The notes below the pieces were generated by a model, which had not been told where the DNA came from, made no database searches, and saw only the letters and a list, made by a program, of their open reading frames with translations. DNA of 15,681 bases from an uncultured Oscillospiraceae bacterium (lineage in GTDB: Bacteria; Bacillota; Clostridia; Oscillospirales; Oscillospiraceae). Numbering within the stretch: position 1 is the first letter of the stretch; every line of letters begins with the position of its first letter. Both the position numbers and the translations under genes were made by a program. This document shows positions 5,918 through 12,062 of the stretch, in pieces. The DNA lies in contig CALWVX010000022.1 of assembly GCA_944385065.1 (NCBI GenBank), forward strand, positions 1-15,681. The letters are read 5' to 3'.

Positions 5918-6985
5918 TCAGTTCAGCACAGCTGCCTGGGCCTCCCCGTTCCCTTCCTCCAGGTTGTCCACAATTTGTACCAGCCGGGTTTGGCCTCCGA
6001 CCTCCTCCGTCTGAGCGGCAGTCAGCTCCCCTGCCCCGGTCCATACCCGGGCGGCAGTCTCCTCCACCAGGGCGGCCGTCAGGCCGCTGTCTGGGGGCTG
6101 GTCCAGCATGGTCCCGTCCACACGCAGGGACAGCCGGGTTTCATAGGGCGCCAGCGCCTGCTCCACCTGGGACAGGAACGCCTGCAGCTGGGTGGAGAAG
6201 CTCTCCGGATCGTAGGTCTCTCCGGTATTGATTCTGGTCAGGTCTCCGGCGGTGGGAAACGCAAACTGCTCCAGTACGATTTCATCCACGCCCATGGCGG
6301 CCAGCTCACCGCACAGACCGGCCACATAGGACTGGGCCGCCGGGCTGCCCGGGCTCATCCACCGCAGCCCCAGCTCGTCTCTCCAGTTTCCGTCACCGCT
6401 GCGCAGTCCCACCGAGGCGTCATAGTAGGGAACGGCGTCGTCCCGGAAGCAGCACACCCGGACCGCCACATACACTCCGCGCTCCTCCAGCTCCGCCAGG
6501 GCCGCGGCAGTCTCCCCGCTTCCATTCACCTGGGCCAGGGCGGCCAGCGGCTGCTCCGACTGCCAGGCCAGCTGTCCGCTGGAGTCCTTCCCTGTGATCA
6601 CCAGGGCGTCGCCCCCCAGCTCCTCCATCCGGGCCTGTGCGCTCCCGTCCAGCAGACTGTCCAGCGACACCTCCGCCATCCGGAGCGGTCCGGCAGCCTC
6701 CTGCGCCGACTGCGGCTCCTCTCCGCCGCTCTCGGGCTCCTGGCCGGTCTGCTCCACCACGCTCACCGTTCCAGGATCGGGCAGGGGTTCCTCCTCCTGC
6801 AGCAAACCGAAGGGCAGGTTGACCCGGATGCCGTCGTCGGTATAGGTCAGATGGTCCTGCAGATAAAACAGGCCGGCAACCGCCAAAACCACCAGCACTC
6901 CCAGCACCACCGCGATGATCCGCAGAATATCGGTGGACGTCCGGCGGCCCCGATAGCCGCTGTACCCCCGGTTGGAACGACGCAC
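5918..6985 (-). CDS. Membrane-anchored putative glycoside hydrolase (DUF4015-like)
   Basis: A 355-residue protein with a basic N-terminus (RRSNRGYSGYRGRR), one membrane segment (about 20-42) and an extracellular part. An acidic Glu/Gly/Pro linker (about 63-98) leads into a TIM-barrel-like domain. Blocks such as 'GGDALVITGKDSSGQLAWQS' (124-143), 'LEERGVYVAVRVCCFRDD' (166-183), 'GNWRDELGLRWMSPGSP' (199-215) and 'AAMGVDEIVLEQFAFP' (229-244) follow the pattern of DUF4015 putative glycosidases. There the last block commonly reads like 'GFDEIQFDYVRFP'; here Glu239 stands where Asp is usual. The GTG at 6985 was chosen because GGAGGTGA lies 5 bases upstream; the GTG at 6994 falls inside that site. 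It has its own promoter and terminator. A wall-polysaccharide substrate is inference; it may be catalytically altered. Confidence 0.65.
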   Translation of the reverse strand: MRRSNRGYSGYRGRRTSTDILRIIAVVLGVLVVLAVAGLFYLQDHLTYTDDGIRVNLPFGLLQEEEPLPDPGTVSVVEQTGQEPESGGEEPQSAQEAAGPLRMAEVSLDSLLDGSAQARMEELGGDALVITGKDSSGQLAWQSEQPLAALAQVNGSGETAAALAELEERGVYVAVRVCCFRDDAVPYYDASVGLRSGDGNWRDELGLRWMSPGSPAAQSYVAGLCGELAAMGVDEIVLEQFAFPTAGDLTRINTGETYDPESFSTQLQAFLSQVEQALAPYETRLSLRVDGTMLDQPPDSGLTAALVEETAARVWTGAGELTAAQTEEVGGQTRLVQIVDNLEEGNGEAQAAVLN

Positions 6986-6990
6986 TCCCC

Positions 6991-6998
6991 TCACCTCC
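6991..6998 (-). promoter_or_regulatory. Ribosome binding site that fixes the start of the glycosidase-like gene
   Basis: The minus strand reads GGAGGTGA from 6998 to 6991, a full match to the anti-Shine-Dalgarno core, 5 bases before GTG at 6985. The upstream in-frame GTG (6994) lies within this site and has no site of its own. Confidence 0.75.
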
Positions 6999-7040
6999 CG
7001 GATATTTCCATTTGGAGGGCATACGCCCCCCTTTTGCCTC

Positions 7041-7069
7041 AGTATAACAAGGTTTTTTGTCCTTTACAA
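7041..7069 (-). promoter_or_regulatory. Candidate sigma-A promoter of the glycosidase-like gene
   Basis: On the minus strand TTGTAA (7069-7064) and TATACT (7046-7041) are 17 bases apart, giving a transcription start near 7034 and a leader of about 50 bases. It starts 5 bases downstream of the perfect inverted repeat at 7074-7100. Confidence 0.65.
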
Positions 7070-7073
7070 GCTT

Positions 7074-7100
7074 AATTTTCCCGCAAATGCCGGGAAAATT
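7074..7100. repeat. Perfect 10-bp inverted repeat between the SDR gene and the next promoter
   Basis: AATTTTCCCG (7074-7083) and CGGGAAAATT (7091-7100) are exact complements around a 7-base spacer. It lies 5 bases downstream of the SDR stop codon and 5 bases upstream of the -35 of the following gene. As RNA it makes a hairpin, but no U-run follows (AAGCTT), so it is a poor intrinsic terminator. A weak terminator and a repressor operator are both possible. Confidence 0.6.
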
Positions 7101-7105
7101 CGCGT

Positions 7106-7843
7106 TCAGATCACCATGCCCCCATCTACCCGGAGCACCTGGCCGGTGATGAACCGGGCCTCCTCCCCGACCAGAAAGCGAACGGCCTCCGCCACTTCCT
7201 CCGGCGTGCCCATCCGGCCCAGCGGGGTCTCCTCCGCCAGCGCCGCCCGGTCCTCCGGGGTGAGAAAGGCGGTCATATCGGTGCAGATTGCCCCGGGCGC
7301 CACACAGTTGACCCGAATGCCCGAGGGGCCCAGTTCCTTGGCCAGGGCCTTTGTCAGCCCGATCACCCCCGCTTTGGCAGCGGAGTAGGGGGCCTCGCAG
7401 GACCCGCCGGTTATCCCCCACATGGAGGACAGGGTGACAATGGCCCCCGCTTTCCGGGCCACCATGTCAGGGATCGCCGCCCGAAGGGTGTAAAACACCC
7501 CGTCCAGGTCGGTCCCCATCACCTGCCGCCACTGGCTGTCGGTGGTGTCGGTGAGCAGCTGAACGGGCAGCGCCATCCCGGCATTGCACACCACGGCGTC
7601 CAGATGACCCAGTGCCTCCCGGGCCTGCTCCACCGCCCGGGCAGCCTGGTCCGGGTCGGACAGGTCGGCCTGAACCAGGGCGGCCTCGGTTCCCTGCGCT
7701 CTCAGCTCCTCCGTCAGGGCCCGAGCGGCCTCCAGGCTTTGGAAACAGTGGACAGCCACCCTCCACCCGTCCCGGGCAAACCGGCGGGCGCAGGCCGCTC
7801 CGATTCCGCGGGAAGCCCCGGTAATCAGCACATTTCGCACCAT
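7106..7843 (-). CDS. SDR-family oxidoreductase (FabG-like)
   Basis: A 245-residue classical short-chain dehydrogenase/reductase, NAD(P)H-dependent and cytosolic. It has the dinucleotide-binding TGASRGIG (8-15), CNAG (86-89), catalytic Ser140, Tyr153 and Lys157 (YSAAK), and 'VAPGAICTDM' (181-190). It resembles 3-oxoacyl-ACP reductase FabG, but the tetrad Asn (in FabG 'TNL') is Asp112 ('TDLDG'), and no fatty-acid genes are nearby. It follows azlD by 10 bases, with its GAGGTGA site overlapping the azlD stop, so it belongs to the azlCD operon. A role linked to branched-chain amino or keto acids is speculative. The frame is open upstream inside azlD, but ATG 7843 has the site and the family N-terminus. 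Confidence 0.88.
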   Translation of the reverse strand: MVRNVLITGASRGIGAACARRFARDGWRVAVHCFQSLEAARALTEELRAQGTEAALVQADLSDPDQAARAVEQAREALGHLDAVVCNAGMALPVQLLTDTTDSQWRQVMGTDLDGVFYTLRAAIPDMVARKAGAIVTLSSMWGITGGSCEAPYSAAKAGVIGLTKALAKELGPSGIRVNCVAPGAICTDMTAFLTPEDRAALAEETPLGRMGTPEEVAEAVRFLVGEEARFITGQVLRVDGGMVI

Positions 7844-7853
7844 CTGTCTCACC

Positions 7854-8189
7854 TCAGCCGAAAACGCCCTGGACCAGCACCATATACAGGCCGGTGGCGC
7901 CGAAAATAGACAGCAGATCGTTTCCCTTCCACAGGTGGAGCAGCACCGCCGCGGCCCCTGCCAGCAGCGTAGGAACCCACCCGGCAGGGGAGGCAAAGGT
8001 AACCCCCCGCACACAGTAGACAATCAGCATGGCAATGATGGCCGGGGGCAGCACCCGCCCCAGATAGAGCACCACCTTGGGGGGCCGCTCTCCCCGGTCA
8101 AAGAGGAGAAAGGGCAGAGCCCGGGTCAGAAAGGTGACGCCGGCCATGATGGCAATGGAAATCAGAGATTGTATGGGCGTCAGGGGCAT
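7854..8189 (-). CDS. azlD: Branched-chain amino acid export subunit AzlD
   Basis: A 111-residue membrane protein with about four hydrophobic segments, the small partner of AzlC in a branched-chain amino acid (and analogue) exporter. The family pattern 'TFLTRALPFLLF' (about 20-31) and 'VLYLGRVLPPAIIAMLIVYC' are visible. The ATG at 8189 has GAGGAGG about 8 bases upstream and overlaps the end of azlC by 10 bases, typical of the azlCD pair. The stop lies 10 bases before the SDR gene. Confidence 0.93.
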   Translation of the reverse strand: MPLTPIQSLISIAIMAGVTFLTRALPFLLFDRGERPPKVVLYLGRVLPPAIIAMLIVYCVRGVTFASPAGWVPTLLAGAAAVLLHLWKGNDLLSIFGATGLYMVLVQGVFG

Positions 8190-8902
8190 TGCGATTCCTC
8201 CTCTCGGACAGGCTCCGCCTCCCGTCCCTCCAGGCGGGGGCGCAGCAGGGTCAGAGCAACGACAATCAGGGCCAGGGCGGGCAGAAGCATATCCTCCTGC
8301 CCCACCAGCAGCAGACTGATCAGCGTGGCGCCCGCTCCCAGAAGGGCGGGCAGGTGGCTCCCCGCCTTCTTCCACTGGCCCACGGCGATCACCAGAAACA
8401 GCGCCGTCATGGCAAAGTCCACCCCGGTGGTGTCCATTCCCAGCGCGGAGCCCAGCAGGGAGCCCAGAACCGAACCCAGAATCCAGTAGGAGTGGTCCAG
8501 CATGGCCACTGCGAAATAATAGTCGTGGGGCTCCACCCCCGCCGGCGGCCGGGCAGAGCTGAGCAGGGCGTAGGTCTCGTCGGTCAGGGAAAAGATCATA
8601 TACAGCTTCCTCGGTCCCATCCCCCGGAATTTCTCCAGCATGGACAGACCGTATACCAGATGCCGGAAGTTGATCATCAGCGTCAGAAAGGCCACCTGGG
8701 CCGGCGCGGCCCCGGTTGCCAGCAGAGATACTCCCAGATACTGGCCCGAGCCGGCGTAGATCGTCAGGCTCATGAGCAGCGCCCAGCCCACGCCGTAGCC
8801 CGCAGACTGGAGCATCAGGCCAAACGCCATGCCGATGGCCAGATAGCCCATCAGAACGGGCACGGTCACCGGAAAGGCAGCGGCCAGGGTTTTGCGGTTC
8901 AC
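8180..8902 (-). CDS. azlC: Branched-chain amino acid exporter AzlC
   Basis: A 240-residue inner-membrane permease, the large subunit of the AzlCD exporter. Recognisable blocks are 'AAFPVTVPVLMGYLAIGMAFG' at the N-terminus, 'YAGSGQYLGVSLL', 'INFRHLVYGLSM' and 'LTDETYALL', then several hydrophobic helices. Two GTG starts are possible. GTG 8902 is chosen for its AGGTGG site 8 bases upstream and the family-like start MNRKTLAAAFP. GTG 8914 adds four residues and lacks a well-placed site. A promoter candidate lies 35 bases upstream. The gene is divergent from the lipid kinase gene. Confidence 0.92.
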   Translation of the reverse strand: MNRKTLAAAFPVTVPVLMGYLAIGMAFGLMLQSAGYGVGWALLMSLTIYAGSGQYLGVSLLATGAAPAQVAFLTLMINFRHLVYGLSMLEKFRGMGPRKLYMIFSLTDETYALLSSARPPAGVEPHDYYFAVAMLDHSYWILGSVLGSLLGSALGMDTTGVDFAMTALFLVIAVGQWKKAGSHLPALLGAGATLISLLLVGQEDMLLPALALIVVALTLLRPRLEGREAEPVREEESQCP

Positions 8903-8937
8903 AGCAGTTTCCACCTCGTTGTCAGCAGTTTCTCCTC

Positions 8938-8966
8938 ATTGTACCTGTTTTCTCTCCGGGATGCAA
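8938..8966 (-). promoter_or_regulatory. Candidate promoter of azlC-azlD-SDR operon
   Basis: On the minus strand TTGCAT (8966-8961) and TACAAT (8943-8938) are 17 bases apart. Transcription would begin near 8931, with about 28 bases before GTG 8902. No T-box or riboswitch fits in so short a leader. Confidence 0.55.
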
Positions 8967-9023
8967 CCCCATTTTCCGCCCCGTCCCGGCGGGAGGACAG
9001 GCGAAAATTTTACAATTCTCCTC

Positions 9024-9051
9024 TTGATTTTTTAACGAACGCCTCTATAAT
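9024..9051 (+). promoter_or_regulatory. Candidate sigma-A promoter of the lipid kinase gene
   Basis: TTGATT (9024-9029) and a perfect TATAAT (9046-9051) are separated by 16 bases; transcription would start near 9058, 26 bases before the ATG at 9084. It is back to back with the azlC promoter, the two -35 boxes being about 58 bases apart. Confidence 0.7.
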
Positions 9052-9083
9052 AAGCTCAATATTCCATTCATGGAGGCACGCGC

Positions 9084-9977
9084 ATGAGATCCCTGCTCTT
9101 TATTTACAATCCCACCTCGGGCACCGGCCGGATCCGCTCTCAGCTGCCCCTCATTGCCGACACCTTCACCAAGGCGGGCTGGCTCACCACCGTATATCCA
9201 ACCCAGGGAAAGGGAGACGCCTCCCGGGCGGTGCAGGAACTGGCCGGTCAGTTCGACCGGGTGGTGTGTGCCGGCGGAGACGGCACGCTCAGCGAGGTGG
9301 CCGGGGGTCTGATGAAACTGCCCTCGCCGCCCCCTCTGGGCTACATTCCCATGGGCTCCACCAACGACTGCGCCGCCACGCTGCACCTTCCCAAGGGAAC
9401 CGGCCAGGCCGCCCTGGTGGCCGCCGGAGCAGGCGAGGCGGCCCCGGTGGATATGGGACTGCTCAACGACCGGCCTTTCGTCTATGTGGCTGCTTTCGGC
9501 GCGTTTACCAAAGTGTCCTATGACACCCCCCAGGAGCTGAAAAAGACCTTCGGCCACATGGCCTATATATTCAGCGGAATCGCCTCGCTGCCCACGATCA
9601 CCCCTTACCGGATCCGGGTGGAGTACGACGGCAATTCTCTGGAGGATGAAGTCTATTTCGGCATGGTAAGCAACGCCCTGTCCATCGGCGGCATCAAGCC
9701 TCCCAACAGCAATCAGACCGTTCTGGACGACGGGCTGTTTGAGGTCCTGCTGGTGAAAAAGCCGGTCAGTCTGGAGGATCTGTCCAACGGTTTCCAGGCC
9801 CTGATCAACCTCTCGCCCCCCGACGCGGGCGCTCTCGTCCAGTTTCAGGCCCGGTCTGTCACCGTAACCTGCGACCGTCCCATTTCCTGGACCCTGGACG
9901 GGGAGTACGGCGGGGAATACAACGTCAGCCGCGTCGTCAACCGGCAGCAGGCGCTGCGGATCATGCAGGGCTCCTGA
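9084..9977 (+). CDS. Diacylglycerol kinase-family lipid kinase (YegS/DgkB type)
   Basis: A 297-residue cytosolic or membrane-associated kinase that phosphorylates a lipid such as diacylglycerol. It has the N-terminal 'FIYNPTSGTG' (6-15), the nucleotide-binding GGDGTLSE (64-71), 'PMGSTNDCA' (89-97, usually PxGTxNDxA), and the C-terminal 'LDGE' (271-274) shared by DgkB and YegS. Length matches the family. ATG 9084 has GGAGG about 8 bases upstream. It is the only plus-strand gene here, with its own promoter and a bidirectional terminator. If it is a DgkB, it would recycle diacylglycerol from lipoteichoic-acid or glycolipid synthesis; the substrate cannot be told from sequence. Confidence 0.92.
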   Translation: MRSLLFIYNPTSGTGRIRSQLPLIADTFTKAGWLTTVYPTQGKGDASRAVQELAGQFDRVVCAGGDGTLSEVAGGLMKLPSPPPLGYIPMGSTNDCAATLHLPKGTGQAALVAAGAGEAAPVDMGLLNDRPFVYVAAFGAFTKVSYDTPQELKKTFGHMAYIFSGIASLPTITPYRIRVEYDGNSLEDEVYFGMVSNALSIGGIKPPNSNQTVLDDGLFEVLLVKKPVSLEDLSNGFQALINLSPPDAGALVQFQARSVTVTCDRPISWTLDGEYGGEYNVSRVVNRQQALRIMQGS

Positions 9978-9989
9978 ACGCCGGATCAT

Positions 9990-10030
9990 AAAAGCCCCCG
10001 GTCCCGCCAAAGGCGGGACCGGGGGCTTTT
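9990..10030. terminator. Bidirectional intrinsic terminator, 19-bp stem
   Basis: A perfect 19-bp inverted repeat (9990-10008 with 10012-10030) around a three-base loop, with four A on the left and four T on the right, so it reads as stem plus T-run on both strands. It lies between the converging lipid kinase gene (stop 9977) and rsfS (stop 10048) and serves both. Confidence 0.92.
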
Positions 10031-10047
10031 GCCTTGAATCCTCCGGG

Positions 10048-10407
10048 TTACGTCCGGTTCAGCTCCTGCGTCAGGTCAATCTCCTGGGCATCGCTCCACA
10101 GCCGCTCCAGATCGTAAAATTTCCGGGCCTCCTCTGTAAAGACGTGAACCACCACGCTGGAGAAGTCCATCAGCAGCCAGGTGCCGTCTCCGTGCCCCTC
10201 GATATGGTGAACCCGCTCGTCCTGCGCCTCCGCCGCCTCCTCACAGGCGTCGGACATGGCCTTCACCTGGGTGTTGGAGGTGGCGGTGCACAGCACAAAA
10301 TAGTCCGCCAGGGTGGTCAGCCCCTCCGTCTTCAGGACCTTGATATTCTGTCCCTTTTTCCCATCCAGCGCCCTGGCCAGCAGGACCGCCAGCTCATATG
10401 AATTCAT
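10048..10407 (-). CDS. rsfS: Ribosome silencing factor RsfS (Iojap family)
   Basis: A 119-residue protein that binds ribosomal protein uL14 and blocks joining of the 30S and 50S subunits when nutrients are short. Family marks are 'LADYFVLCTATSNTQVKAM' (33-51), 'IEGHGDGTWLLMDFSSVVVHVF' (69-90) and 'RKFYDLERLW' (95-104). ATG 10407 has GAGGAG 8 bases upstream. It closes the rph-to-rsfS gene run, 53 bases after the LCP gene; that gap has no convincing promoter. The LCP-rsfS order downstream of nadD/yqeK is common in Bacillota. Confidence 0.96.
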   Translation of the reverse strand: MNSYELAVLLARALDGKKGQNIKVLKTEGLTTLADYFVLCTATSNTQVKAMSDACEEAAEAQDERVHHIEGHGDGTWLLMDFSSVVVHVFTEEARKFYDLERLWSDAQEIDLTQELNRT

Positions 10408-10460
10408 GCGGTTGTCTCCTCTCTGTTTGGTATAATCGCCCGTGGGCGTAACTGCGCGTT

Positions 10461-12047
10461 TTATGCCGCGGGGAATATCTGAGCGGGGTCGATGAGCACC
10501 AGGTCGGAGGGATCACCGGGCAGGACCGGCTCACCCGAGCCCGAATTTTCTCCGTCGGAGGGCTGCTCCTGTGAGCTTGAGCTTCCCTCCTCCTGGCTGT
10601 CTCCTCCTTCTCCAGGCAGAACCGGCTCGCCCTGGTTTTCGCCGGTCTCACCCGAGCCCTCCGGCTCCTGGGTCTCCCCGCCGGTCTGATTTTCTTCTCC
10701 GGTCTGACCCTCCCCGCCGGACTGGCCGGGGTCCTGGGCCTGCGCAGGGTCATCCGTTTCCGTCCCGGTCTGCGAACCGTCCGTGCCCTCCGGATTCTCC
10801 GGGTCGGTTGTGGTCTCCGGTTCCTCGGGTGCGCTGGGCTGGACCACCTGGGGCCGGGCCAAGGAACTGTCCTGCAGCGTACCGTTGGTCACCCCATAGC
10901 TGCCGTCGCTGTTGCGGTAGAGAACCGACAAATCGCTGGACTGGATGTCATCCTGATAGGGGTTAAAGCCTTCGTTCAGGGTTTCAATCAACTCGTCCAC
11001 CACCGGCAGCACCATGGAGACTCCTGGATAATAGGCTTCCGTATAGGGCATGGTGACAAAAGTGATGTCCTGTTCCGTATCCATCCCCGCTGCCCGCTGC
11101 GCAAGCGCCAGGATATTGCCGATGGACAGATCGGTTTCCACATTGTCCATAAAGATCTGTACCAGACTGGGGGCTTTCAGCAGGATTTCCGGCTTCAGGC
11201 ACTGGGAGATCGCCGCTTTCAGAAAATCCTGCTGGATAGGGATCCGGGCCACATCGCCGCCGGAGGGCTCCCCGTTGTTCTTCCGCCAGCGGATAACCTC
11301 CATGGCATCCTCCCCGCTCAGCAGGCGGTAGCCCGCCTCCTGGTGGATGTGCAGATCCTGGCCCGGGGTGGGGTCGTCGTAGTTCATATCAAAGGGCACT
11401 TCAAACCAGACTCCGCCGATGGCGTCCACCAGTTCTCCCACGGCCTCCCACTGGATCATTACATAGAAATTGGGGTAGATGCCGGTGAGCTTGCTCACCT
11501 CCCGCTTCAGGGCCTCCATTCCGTTCTCCACCTGGGTCTCCGGGTCCCCACCCTTGTTGTTGTTGTACACCGCATTGAGCCGCTTGCTTCTGGTGCCAAC
11601 ATTGATCATGGTGTCGCGGGGCAGGCTCATACCATAGATTTCCTGGTTCACGCTGTCAAAGGTGACCAGAATCATGGTGTCGGTATTTCCCCCGCCGGCA
11701 GTATCCTGGCCCACCAGAAGGAACGTGTACACCCCGTCTTTCTGGCCGCTGAGCGCCACCTCGGGCAGGTCGGCCCCGTCAAACTCCAGGTCGTCCCCCG
11801 TCTGACTGCTGTCCGCGCCGGTCCCGGGCAGATTAGGCACCTCGGGCAGCTTCATCCAGGAGCGCAGGGCCAGGAAAAGCACGATAATGACGGCGCACAC
11901 CGCCACCAGCACCTGAAACAGGCGGTAGCGCACCCGCTGCCCCCGGCTCAGTCCGGCCACCCAGTCCCGATGCTGTCTCCAATAGTCTCCCAGAGAGTTC
12001 CGGCCGACGGCCGCCTCCCGCTTTCCGTGTCTGTTTTTTTCGCTCAT
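10461..12047 (-). CDS. LCP-family (LytR-CpsA-Psr) cell-wall ligase with long acidic tail
   Basis: A 528-residue membrane-anchored protein; the family moves undecaprenyl-linked polymers such as teichoic acids onto peptidoglycan. It has a cytosolic basic N-terminus, one membrane helix (about 41-63), and an extracellular LCP domain (about 105-350) with 'LVGQDT' (111-116), 'NTDTMILV' (121-128), 'SLPRDT' (141-146), 'KRLNAVY' (155-161), 'RWRKNN' (253-258) and 'GGDVARIPIQQDFL' (263-276). In the last block the second Arg of the usual RxxRQQ is Ile271. Residues about 400-515 are a disordered tail rich in Gly, Glu, Ser, Thr, Pro and Gln, with GEPVLPG twice (473-479, 505-511). ATG 12047 has only a weak site and lies 15 bases after nadD-yqeK, so it may be coupled. 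Confidence 0.92.
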   Translation of the reverse strand: MSEKNRHGKREAAVGRNSLGDYWRQHRDWVAGLSRGQRVRYRLFQVLVAVCAVIIVLFLALRSWMKLPEVPNLPGTGADSSQTGDDLEFDGADLPEVALSGQKDGVYTFLLVGQDTAGGGNTDTMILVTFDSVNQEIYGMSLPRDTMINVGTRSKRLNAVYNNNKGGDPETQVENGMEALKREVSKLTGIYPNFYVMIQWEAVGELVDAIGGVWFEVPFDMNYDDPTPGQDLHIHQEAGYRLLSGEDAMEVIRWRKNNGEPSGGDVARIPIQQDFLKAAISQCLKPEILLKAPSLVQIFMDNVETDLSIGNILALAQRAAGMDTEQDITFVTMPYTEAYYPGVSMVLPVVDELIETLNEGFNPYQDDIQSSDLSVLYRNSDGSYGVTNGTLQDSSLARPQVVQPSAPEEPETTTDPENPEGTDGSQTGTETDDPAQAQDPGQSGGEGQTGEENQTGGETQEPEGSGETGENQGEPVLPGEGGDSQEEGSSSSQEQPSDGENSGSGEPVLPGDPSDLVLIDPAQIFPAA

Positions 12048-12062
12048 AGTCTATCTAACCCT

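Noticed and set aside
5780..7075. Open plus-strand frame (431 codons) opposite the glycosidase-like gene
   Set aside because: It begins in the AT-rich promoter region without a ribosome site, runs through the terminator hairpin, and is antisense-composition protein.
9045..10010. Open minus-strand frame (321 codons) opposite the lipid kinase gene
   Set aside because: The plus strand encodes a complete kinase with GGDGTL and its own promoter; the minus frame crosses the terminator stem and has no motif.
10431..10436. Plus-strand TATAAT in the gap between the LCP gene and rsfS
   Set aside because: No -35 lies at a suitable distance and no plus-strand gene follows.
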